Assembly: GCA_002425685.1 (NCBI GenBank)
Contig: DIMS01000122.1
Span: 1-12,195 of the forward strand
DNA: 12,195 nucleotides
Source: Synergistaceae bacterium UBA5560
Lineage (GTDB): Bacteria; Synergistota; Synergistia; Synergistales; Aminiphilaceae
Direction: 5' to 3'
Made by a program: the position numbers and the translations under genes. Positions 6,783 to 12,195 of this stretch are shown here, one piece after another (position 1 is the stretch's first letter; each line of letters starts with the position of its first letter). The notes below the pieces were generated by a model. That model ran no database searches. It had not been told where the DNA came from and saw only the letters and a program-made list of their open reading frames with translations.

Positions 6783-8771
6783 ATGTCGAATAACGAGAAA
6801 GACGTGGAAAAGTTCTCCGTCGGTGACGTTCCTGCAGTCGAGCCTCTTGCGGAGGAGCAGGTGCAGCGCCTGGTGGAGAAGTACGACACGGAGAGCCGTT
6901 ACCGGAGGCTGACGGGATGGCAGGGATATGTGGTCTCCGCCTGGTGTATCGCCATGTCCCTGTTTCACATGTATACGGCAGGGATCGGCCTTCTTCCCAC
7001 GGCGATCCAGCGGGCGGTGCACCTGACCTTTGCGCTCGCGGCGGTGTTTTTGCTCTATCCCGCGTCCCCGAAGCTGAATCGTACGAAAATTCCCTGGTAT
7101 GACTGGATTCTGGCGGCGCTTGCCGTGGTGGGTACCGGGTACATCGTCTTCTTCTTCAACGAGATCGCCCGGAGAGGGGCGCGTCCGCTTTCCTCGGACG
7201 TCGTCCTCGGGGTGCTCACCATGGTGCTTGTCCTCGAGGCGGGACGGCGCATCGTGGGCAAGGTGCTTCCCACGCTCTCCTTCCTCTTTCTCCTCTATTG
7301 CGCCTTCGGGCGATATGCGCCGGGAATGTTCATGCACCGGGGCTACTCGCTTTCCCGCATCATCCAGCACATGTACCTCACCCCGGAGGGACTCTTCGGT
7401 GTGGCCCTGGGCGTGTCCGCCACCTTCGTCTTCATGTTCATCCTTTTCGGGGCGTTTCTTTCCCGGAGCGGGGGGGCGCGCTTCTTCAACGAGCTTTCCC
7501 TGGCCGTGGCCGGGCACAGCCCGGGCGGGCCCGCGAAGGTGGCTATCGTTGCTTCGGGGCTTCTCGGGACGATCAACGGTTCTTCCGTAGCCAACGTGGC
7601 CACCACGGGGGCCTTCACGATTCCTCTGATGAAACGCGTGGGATATCTTCCCGAGTATGCGGGAGCCGTCGAGGCCTGTGCCTCGACGGGCGGCCAGCTC
7701 ATGCCCCCCATCATGGGGGCGGGGGCCTTTATCATGAGCGAATTCCTCGGCATCTCCTATCTTCGGATCGCCGCAGCGGCTATCATTCCCGCGATCCTCT
7801 ACTACGGAGCGCTTTTCGTGAACGTGCACATCCGTGCCCGGCGGCGGGGACTCAAGGGGCTCGATCGCTCCGAACTGCCCCGGGTGGGCGAGGTCTTCCG
7901 CAAGGACGGGCATCTCCTGATCCCCCTCGCGGTGATCATCACTATGCTTCTCCAGAAATACACACCCCTTGCCGCCGCCTACTGGGGAATCATCTCCGTG
8001 GTGGTGGTGAGCATGTTCCGGGCGCACACGCGCCTGGGCATCAGGGAGATCCTCGCCGCTCTCGACGAGGGCGCCCGGGGGGCTCTCGGCGTGGCCATCG
8101 CCTGCGCCCTCGTGGGATTTGTGGTGGGCACGTCGTCCCTCACGTCCCTGGGGCTCACAATCTCGAACAACATCATCGACGTGGCGGGGGGACGGCTTTT
8201 GCCCACCCTGATGCTCGCCATGGTGGCCTGCCTCGTGCTGGGAATGGGGCTTCCCACCACCGCCAACTACATCGTCACGAGCACCATCATCGCTCCCGCG
8301 CTGATCAAACTAGGTGTCCTGCCCCTGGCGGCCCACCTCTTCGTGTTTTACTTCGGCATCATGGCGGATCTCACGCCTCCCGTCTGCCTCGCCGCCTTCA
8401 CCGGAGCGGGCATTGCCGGTGCAGACCCGACGCGCACCGGTATCCACGCGACGCGCATGGTCATTGTTGCCTATCTGTTGCCCTACACGTTCATCTACAC
8501 GCCCATGATTCTTCTTCAGCAGCCCGAGCCGTTCCATCTGGCGATTCTCGTCGTGGCCTCCCTCCTCGGCGTGGTGGCCTTGGCGGCGGGAGGGCAGGGA
8601 TGGATGTTCCGCAATCTCGGAGTACCCTCCCGGGCCATCGCAATTCTGGCGGGGGTCGCGGCGTTTCTCCCCGGAACGGTGACAAAGGTTGCGGTCATCG
8701 CGACACTCTTTGCGTTCTTCCTCGTTCAGCGTTTCATGGCGGGAAAGGAAACGGTTCCCCTCGGGGCGTAA
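6783..8771 (+). CDS. TRAP transporter fused permease (4TM/12TM, TAXI type)
   Basis: This 662-residue inner-membrane protein fuses the small (DctQ-like) and large (DctM-like) TRAP membrane subunits, the usual form for TAXI systems. It imports the solute delivered by the adjacent binding protein, driven by an ion gradient. After a hydrophilic N-terminus of about 45 residues come about four membrane segments (to about residue 175), then a DctM-like body. Visible large-subunit marks are GTINGSSVANVATTGAFTIP from residue 262, a GQLMPPIMGAGAFIM block, GMGLPTTANYIVTSTIIAPA from residue 487, and ADLTPPVCLAAFTGAGIAG. Length fits the family (about 620-700). The ATG at 6783 is the only sensible start. 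AGGGGAG (6764-6770) lies 12 bases upstream, a rather long spacing, and a nearer ATG at 6773 is out of frame and soon stops. The coupled ion (Na+ or H+) is not evident from sequence. Confidence 0.95.
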   Translation: MSNNEKDVEKFSVGDVPAVEPLAEEQVQRLVEKYDTESRYRRLTGWQGYVVSAWCIAMSLFHMYTAGIGLLPTAIQRAVHLTFALAAVFLLYPASPKLNRTKIPWYDWILAALAVVGTGYIVFFFNEIARRGARPLSSDVVLGVLTMVLVLEAGRRIVGKVLPTLSFLFLLYCAFGRYAPGMFMHRGYSLSRIIQHMYLTPEGLFGVALGVSATFVFMFILFGAFLSRSGGARFFNELSLAVAGHSPGGPAKVAIVASGLLGTINGSSVANVATTGAFTIPLMKRVGYLPEYAGAVEACASTGGQLMPPIMGAGAFIMSEFLGISYLRIAAAAIIPAILYYGALFVNVHIRARRRGLKGLDRSELPRVGEVFRKDGHLLIPLAVIITMLLQKYTPLAAAYWGIISVVVVSMFRAHTRLGIREILAALDEGARGALGVAIACALVGFVVGTSSLTSLGLTISNNIIDVAGGRLLPTLMLAMVACLVLGMGLPTTANYIVTSTIIAPALIKLGVLPLAAHLFVFYFGIMADLTPPVCLAAFTGAGIAGADPTRTGIHATRMVIVAYLLPYTFIYTPMILLQQPEPFHLAILVVASLLGVVALAAGGQGWMFRNLGVPSRAIAILAGVAAFLPGTVTKVAVIATLFAFFLVQRFMAGKETVPLGA

Positions 8772-8803
8772 ACCGAGAGGCAGCCTTACGAGGGTGGTGT
8801 CTT

Positions 8804-8820
8804 CTCCGGGCAATCCGGAG
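8804..8820. repeat. Small hairpin after the permease gene
   Basis: CTCCGG (8804-8809) pairs with CCGGAG (8815-8820) around a 5-base loop, 33 bases past the permease stop. It lies just before the larger hairpin at 8836-8877 and may form part of the same transcript-end region. No T run follows. Confidence 0.35.
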
Positions 8821-8835
8821 GAGTGTGGCTTCCAG

Positions 8836-8877
8836 ACGAAGCGGAGGCGCCGGAAACTCTCGGCGCCTCCGCTTCGT
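8836..8877. terminator. 16-bp perfect hairpin between convergent genes, probable bidirectional terminator
   Basis: ACGAAGCGGAGGCGCC (8836-8851) is perfectly complementary to 8862-8877 with a 10-base loop. It sits between the end of the permease gene (plus strand) and the end of the stress protein gene (minus strand), exactly where a shared terminator is expected. Neither side has a proper T run, so termination would rely on the strong stem or on Rho. Confidence 0.7.
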
Positions 8878-8943
8878 TCGTTCGGATCGGAGAAAATGCT
8901 GGTATGATGGAAAGAGAGTGGTTGTGTCCGAAAGGGGAAAACG

Positions 8944-9741
8944 TCAGTTCGGGACAATGAGGATATGGCAAGGTGTTTCTTCAATGAGTGCTTTGGCGAC
9001 GCTTCCCACCAGCACTTCCCAGAGTTCGCCGTGTTGGGAGACTCCCAGGATGAGCAGAGACGGCTCCAGCTGCTGCAGTGCTGCAGGGAGTTCCTCCTCG
9101 GGATAGCCGCTCACGAGGCGGGCGCGGACTTCTTTTACCAGGGGAGTCAGTGCATCCGAAACGGTCTGGAGTGCCGCATCTGCGGCCTGCACGAGAAGAT
9201 CCGCGTTGCCGGGGTCATCGAGAGGGACGGCGTGGAGGAGCGTCACGGAGGCGTTTCTCCCCTCGAGGAATGCTCGTGCCGCTTCGAGAAGATGTTCGGT
9301 TCTCTCTTCGAAAAGCCCCACGGCGATAACCACGTGCTCGAAAATGTCTCTCTCGGAGAGCTCCTCTCCGTCGGCCTTGAGGATCAACTGTGGGATTGCC
9401 AGTTTGTGGACGAAGGCGAGGAGATCGTCGTCCGGTTCGGCGAGGAGAATCGCAAGCGTGCACTCCTCGTTCTGTGCGTATTCCGCGAGGGTTTCGAATT
9501 CTTCCCCCGCAAGAGCGACCGTGTCGTGGCGCAGATTGTAAGGCAGGAGACTCTGCTCCATGACAGCGAGCCTGATCTCCGCTTCCCGGACGAGGTGCGG
9601 TGTGTTGTACCCGGCAGCGGGGTTCACCACGTGAGCGATGATAATTTCCGATTCTTTTTGTGTCACCTTGGCGGCGACCCAGGAGAGTCCTTTCTGGGAG
9701 AAGGGAGAAAGGTCCGAAGGGTAGAGGATTTTTCCGAGCAT
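8944..9741 (-). CDS. Tandem universal stress protein (UspA family)
   Basis: This 265-residue cytoplasmic protein has two Usp domains. Domain 1 (about 1-125) starts with the typical MLGKILYPSDLSPFSQKGL. Domain 2 (about 133-265) starts FEHVVIAVGLFEERTEHLL and ends with the nucleotide-binding-loop region GVSQHGELWEVLVGS (G233, with G246-S247) followed by VAKALIEETPCHILIV. The family loop is G-x2-G-x9-G-S/T; here the second glycine is glutamine, while the first and last positions fit. Domain 1 lacks the loop, as is common in tandem Usps. The ATG at 9741 is preferred over an upstream in-frame start at 9804 because GGGAGGT (plus-strand 9747-9753) lies just before it and the Usp fold begins there. 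Usp proteins bind ATP or respond to stress. In Halomonas the Usp TeaD regulates the TRAP transporter TeaABC, so the nearby convergent TRAP operon is suggestive. A regulatory link here is inference. Confidence 0.9.
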   Translation of the reverse strand: MLGKILYPSDLSPFSQKGLSWVAAKVTQKESEIIIAHVVNPAAGYNTPHLVREAEIRLAVMEQSLLPYNLRHDTVALAGEEFETLAEYAQNEECTLAILLAEPDDDLLAFVHKLAIPQLILKADGEELSERDIFEHVVIAVGLFEERTEHLLEAARAFLEGRNASVTLLHAVPLDDPGNADLLVQAADAALQTVSDALTPLVKEVRARLVSGYPEEELPAALQQLEPSLLILGVSQHGELWEVLVGSVAKALIEETPCHILIVPN

Positions 9742-9786
9742 GACACACCTCCCGAGCGGTTTTGTCGCTTCAGAATTATGGAGAAA

Positions 9787-9814
9787 AGTATAGAATGTCT
9801 TCACTGTCGGTCAA
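9787..9814 (-). promoter_or_regulatory. Sigma-70-type promoter of the universal stress protein gene
   Basis: Read on the minus strand, TTGACC (9814-9809) and TATACT (9792-9787) are separated by 16 bases. Transcription would start near 9780, about 40 bases before the ATG at 9741. This is one of the best promoter matches in the window. I saw no equally good plus-strand promoter in the 191-base gap before the acyltransferase gene at 9933. Confidence 0.72.
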
Positions 9815-9915
9815 GTAGGCAGTGGAGAGAATGTAGCGGAACAGGAACGATGCGCTCCGGAGAAGGCAGGGGAGACCTTCATGGAGGCACGAGACCGTGT
9901 GGAAGTCGTTACAGC

Positions 9916-9923
9916 GAGGAGGG
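9916..9923 (+). promoter_or_regulatory. Ribosome binding site that supports the GTG start at 9933
   Basis: GAGGAGGG ends nine bases before GTG 9933. The GTG at 9897, in the same frame, has no comparable site. A competing site GGGAGG (9940-9945) could serve the ATG at 9957. Confidence 0.55.
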
Positions 9924-9932
9924 ACGTCAGGG

Positions 9933-10817
9933 GTGAATCGGGAGGCAGTTTGGAAGATGCTTTGTGTTGTGCGGCGATTGGTGAATCACCTGCCTCACCG
10001 CACTGCTCTCCGGGTCGGTCAGATGCTGGGAACACTGCTGTGGATCTGGGACAAGAAGCGTGTGGACGGCGCGGAAGCTCGCTGCGTCCGGGCTCTGGGA
10101 GTGGGAATGCCCGAGGCACGGCATATCGTGCGGCGCTCCTATGGGAACATAGGACGCAGTGTCGTGGAGTTTCTCCGGCTTCCTCAAATGAAAGGACAGG
10201 TGAAACGTTTCGTCACCATTCATGGAGAAGAACATCTTCGAGACGCCCTCGCCCGGGGAAAGGGCGTCATTCTCCTCACGGCGCATTTCGGGAGCTGGGA
10301 GATGGCCGCCGCTTTGCTTGCGGAACGGGGATATCCCATGAACGCAATCGGTGCGGAACAGCGGGATCCCCGTATTTCCGACCTCATCGCCGAGCTGCGG
10401 CGCTCTTGCGGTGTCGTCACCATAGGTAAGGGATTCGATCTGAAAGAAGCTCTTCGTTGTCTGCGGAAAGGCGAAGTGCTCGCGGTACTTCTTGATCAGG
10501 ATCCGAAGGACCGTGGACTCATTGTCCCTTTCCTTGGTCTTCCCGCAAGCACACCTTATGGTCCGGTCAAGATGGCGTACAAACTGGAAGCTTCCGTGGT
10601 GCCCGTGTTCATGGTTCGCAGGAAGGATGGAATCTTCCACGATCTTCATTTTCTCCCGCCACTGCAGGGCAAAGATGGCGCTTCTTTCGGGGAGAACGAG
10701 AAGGACGCTGTCCGGCGTAGTAACGATGTCCTCAGCGAATGGATCGTTTCCCATCCGGAACAGTGGATGTGGCTCTATCCCCGGTGGGCTTCCACGGAGG
10801 CCATGATCTCGTGTTAG
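9933..10817 (+). CDS. LpxL/HtrB-like lipid acyltransferase
   Basis: This 294-residue, inner-membrane-associated acyltransferase belongs to the lysophospholipid/lipid A late acyltransferase family, which adds a secondary acyl chain to a lipid A or other lipid acceptor. The catalytic H-x4-D/E motif is HFGSWE (H118, E123). The downstream family block is also present: LLDQDPKDRGLIVPFLG, then ASTPYGPVKMAYK and VVPVFM. The N-terminus (LPHRTALRVGQMLGTLLWIW) is the hydrophobic anchoring region. The usual length is 290-310. The GTG at 9933 is chosen on its ribosome site; ATG 9957 and GTG 9897 are alternatives. The stop overlaps the next gene's GTG start by seven bases, so the two are probably translated together. 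Finding an LpxL relative suggests an outer membrane with LPS-like lipids. The acyl donor and acceptor cannot be determined here. Confidence 0.88.
   Translation: MNREAVWKMLCVVRRLVNHLPHRTALRVGQMLGTLLWIWDKKRVDGAEARCVRALGVGMPEARHIVRRSYGNIGRSVVEFLRLPQMKGQVKRFVTIHGEEHLRDALARGKGVILLTAHFGSWEMAAALLAERGYPMNAIGAEQRDPRISDLIAELRRSCGVVTIGKGFDLKEALRCLRKGEVLAVLLDQDPKDRGLIVPFLGLPASTPYGPVKMAYKLEASVVPVFMVRRKDGIFHDLHFLPPLQGKDGASFGENEKDAVRRSNDVLSEWIVSHPEQWMWLYPRWASTEAMISC
10796..10800 (+). promoter_or_regulatory. Ribosome binding site inside the acyltransferase gene end
   Basis: GGAGG lies ten bases before GTG 10811 and within the last codons of the acyltransferase gene. It decides the start of the next gene and implies translational coupling. 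Confidence 0.6.
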
Positions 10818-11293
10818 CCGGCGTCGATCCGGGAAGGGAAAAATTCGGTTGGGTCCTTTCGGGGGAGGATGGCACGCTTCTTCTGGGGGGGATTGCTCCG
10901 ATTTCGGCATTGTCGGTTTTTCTGAATGTTCTCCGGACGAGGCGATGGGGAGATTTGGAGCCCTGGCGTACCGAGGGATGTGCGGAGAACGTGCCGGATG
11001 AGGAGGTACGGGTTCTTTTCCTCGGGAACGGAACCGGATCGGAAAAGATGGAAAAGCTTCTCTCGGAAGGTGCGTTTTCTCTTCGTGTCGTGGAGGAACG
11101 ATACTCCACGCTCTATGCCCGCCGGCTCTACTGGGCGTTGCACCCTCCCAGGGGAATGCGGCGCCTGCTGCCCCTCTCGCTTCAGGTCCCACCTCGTTCC
11201 CTTGATGACCTTGCGGCCTGGAGTACCCTTCTTGCCGCACTGGGACCCGAGAAAAAAAGAAGTCTTCTTGGATCTCCGGAGGAGGACGGGTAG
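10811..11293 (+). CDS. RuvC/YqgF-like RNase H-fold nuclease (divergent)
   Basis: This 160-residue protein has the layout of the RuvC/YqgF resolvase-like fold. It starts with a strand and turn AGVDPGREKFGWVLS (D6), matching the GIDPGxxxxGxAl opening. In the middle it has VVEERYSTLYARR (E95-E96-R97), which corresponds to the DERLTT-A motif of YqgF. Near the end it has SLDDLAAWSTLLAAL (D132-D133), matching the final D-x2-AA helix. All three acidic catalytic positions therefore seem present. YqgF proteins take part in 16S rRNA 5' end maturation and RuvC cuts Holliday junctions; which role applies here is open. It is longer than typical YqgF (about 140), with extra sequence around residues 45-80. 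The GTG at 10811 fits the ribosome site and the start of the fold and overlaps the upstream gene by seven bases. A classical yqgF may exist elsewhere in the genome, in which case this would be a paralogue. Confidence 0.6.
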   Translation: MLAGVDPGREKFGWVLSGEDGTLLLGGIAPISALSVFLNVLRTRRWGDLEPWRTEGCAENVPDEEVRVLFLGNGTGSEKMEKLLSEGAFSLRVVEERYSTLYARRLYWALHPPRGMRRLLPLSLQVPPRSLDDLAAWSTLLAALGPEKKRSLLGSPEEDG

Positions 11294-11424
11294 AATGATG
11301 TTGCGGAGGGTGACGGGAACTTTCACCTCTTGCCTGAAGAATGGTGGGATTTGAGGAAAAAACCTCGACTTCACCGGGAGGGCGAGGAGAAAATCGGCGG
11401 ATTGCCCAAGGAGGAGCGTCGACA

Positions 11425-11910
11425 ATGGCGGGAGAATTGCTGTCGAAGTTCGTGAACAGTTTCGGAGCCGGATTGGTCTCCGTGAGCCAAACTCTGGGTG
11501 TTACCGTGTCTCTCGTGAAGACACAGGTGACGCAAGGGGTCAATGCCCCGGGAAGCCGTGTTGCGGCGTTGGTGGGGCTTGTCGGAGGAGGGGTGCACGG
11601 CACGGCGGCGCTCATGGTGGACGCCCAGGGATTTGCGAGTTATGTGAATGCCATGTCCGGAGGTATGATTCCCCCGGATCTGGAGGACAACGTGGCTCTG
11701 AGTGTCGTGGGAGAGCTGACGAACATGGTGAGCGGCCAGACGCTGATGAAGCTCGACATAGAAGGGATGGATCTGACTCCTCCCCAGATCATCGCGGGGG
11801 AGAACATCAAGGCCGTACCTCCACAGAAGCCCGGTATCGTTTCCTTCACGCTTCCTTTCCAGGTAGCTCCCCAGGGGAACATCTATCTGGTGGTATCCCT
11901 GCACGGTTGA
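11425..11910 (+). CDS. cheX: CheX-type chemotaxis phosphatase
   Basis: This 161-residue cytoplasmic protein resembles CheX, which dephosphorylates CheY-P to reset flagellar signalling. The diagnostic helix is VVGELTNMVSGQ with the catalytic E97-x2-N100 pair. It is preceded by the family's GLVGGGVHGTAALMVD strand region and a short MSGG loop, and followed by MDLTPPQIIAG with the conserved proline region. There is one E-x2-N site, as in CheX; CheC normally has two. The usual length is about 155. The ATG at 11425 follows AAGGAGGAG (11408-11416). An earlier in-frame ATG at 11341 would add a low-quality, basic and glycine-rich tail and has no ribosome site. The 131-base gap upstream holds no clear promoter or terminator. 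No other chemotaxis gene lies within the window. CheX-like domains also occur outside chemotaxis, so the partner response regulator is uncertain. Confidence 0.8.
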   Translation: MAGELLSKFVNSFGAGLVSVSQTLGVTVSLVKTQVTQGVNAPGSRVAALVGLVGGGVHGTAALMVDAQGFASYVNAMSGGMIPPDLEDNVALSVVGELTNMVSGQTLMKLDIEGMDLTPPQIIAGENIKAVPPQKPGIVSFTLPFQVAPQGNIYLVVSLHG

Positions 11911-11962
11911 GGTGCTTGTGCTTGCCCCGGGCGTTCGGAAAAAAGTAAGGATGTGATCGCTG

Positions 11963-12195
11963 ATGGAGAGAGTCCTCAAGGTCTACATGGAGCGCCCGGG
12001 TTTCGGTGTGGGGTGCTGTCCCATCGAATACGGGAGGATTGAAATGGAATCCTTCCCTATGGCATCTGAAATGCGTCGCATGGGGGAGTTGCTCCGGAAT
12101 GTAAGGGATCACTTCGGCGAATCCGTGCGCCTGGAGCTGATTGATCCGAGGAACCTCATCGCCCTGAAAGACGTGTTCCGATTTCGCATACGAAG
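11963..12195 (+). CDS. Unknown small protein with a Cys-Cys pair (3' end outside window)
   Basis: The frame is open from ATG 11963 to the window edge (77 complete codons, no stop). Its codon use resembles the neighbouring genes. The start reads MERVLKVYMERPGFGVGCCP with adjacent cysteines C18-C19, followed by an amphipathic segment (ASEMRRMGELLRNVRDHFG) and a strand-like stretch (VRLELIDPRNLIAL). A beta strand, then a cysteine turn, a helix and a strand resembles the first half of a thioredoxin-like fold, but I do not recognise the family and assign no function. AAGG (11947-11950) 12 bases upstream is a modest ribosome site. An upstream in-frame ATG at 11951 is followed at once by TGA, which limits the start. 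It lies 52 bases after the CheX gene with no terminator between, so co-transcription is likely. Confidence 0.65.
   Translation, partial: MERVLKVYMERPGFGVGCCPIEYGRIEMESFPMASEMRRMGELLRNVRDHFGESVRLELIDPRNLIALKDVFRFRIR

Noticed and set aside
4979..6889. Very long minus-strand open frame (636 codons) across the GGDEF domain and the TAXI gene
   Set aside because: It lies opposite two well-supported genes and two promoters, and its His/Gly/Arg-rich composition is typical of antisense shadows.
7298..9106. Plus-strand frame of 602 codons overlapping the permease
   Set aside because: It is out of frame with the hydrophobic, motif-rich permease, is strongly Arg/His/Gly-rich, and runs through the terminator-like hairpin at 8836-8877.
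8965..9936. Plus-strand open frame of 323 codons opposite the universal stress protein gene
   Set aside because: The minus strand encodes a clear tandem Usp with its own promoter and ribosome site; the plus translation is a shadow.
11295..11354. Tiny ORF of 19 codons between the nuclease and CheX genes
   Set aside because: It has no recognisable features, and ORFs of this length are expected by chance.
9927..11615. Minus-strand open frame of 562 codons opposite the acyltransferase and nuclease genes
   Set aside because: Its translation is Pro/Arg/Ser-rich with no domain, and it is opposite clear plus-strand genes with good ribosome sites.

Overview
The window looks like an ordinary chromosomal stretch (GC near 60% by eye) of an anaerobic, probably amino-acid- or organic-acid-fermenting Gram-negative-type bacterium. 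The combination of a tungsten/molybdenum aldehyde:ferredoxin oxidoreductase, a TAXI-type TRAP transporter with a fused permease, an LpxL-like acyltransferase and a CheX phosphatase would fit a member of the Synergistota. That placement is an inference from gene content and protein style, not from a marker gene. I see no phage, insertion sequence, CRISPR array, tRNA or rRNA.

Layout. Positions 3-236 are the C-terminal end of a malic enzyme whose start lies outside the window. It is followed 40 bases later by an aldehyde:ferredoxin oxidoreductase (277-2187), which probably belongs to the same transcript. A small exported protein with a degenerate lysozyme/transglycosylase fold (2396-3013) ends at a long hairpin. 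The 342-base gap at 3014-3355 holds that hairpin, an unexplained block of inverted repeats (3108-3185) and a good sigma-70-type promoter (3255-3283). This promoter drives a membrane diguanylate cyclase (3356-5644) that carries a periplasmic amino-acid-binding-type sensor domain, two PAS domains and a GGDEF domain.

A second good promoter (5687-5715) starts the TRAP transporter unit: the TAXI solute-binding protein (5750-6703), an intrinsic hairpin plus six-T terminator (6729-6756), then the fused 4TM/12TM permease (6783-8771). The internal terminator probably makes the binding protein more abundant than the permease. The permease converges on a tandem universal stress protein gene on the minus strand (8944-9741). 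The two share a 16-bp perfect hairpin between their ends, and the stress gene has its own promoter (9787-9814).

From 9933 onwards a plus-strand run encodes an LpxL-like acyltransferase, an overlapping RuvC/YqgF-like nuclease, a CheX-type phosphatase and a small unknown protein that runs off the window end. The first two overlap by seven bases and are probably translationally coupled.

Themes. The left half combines carbon metabolism (malate to pyruvate, aldehyde oxidation) with ligand sensing and organic-solute uptake. The binding-protein-like diguanylate cyclase beside a TRAP uptake system, and the stress protein beside the permease, suggest that uptake and signalling may be linked. I found no clearly new defence or mobile system. 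The most unusual items are the transglycosylase-like protein without its catalytic glutamate, the structured block at 3108-3185, the divergent RuvC/YqgF-like protein and the truncated thiol-containing protein at the end.
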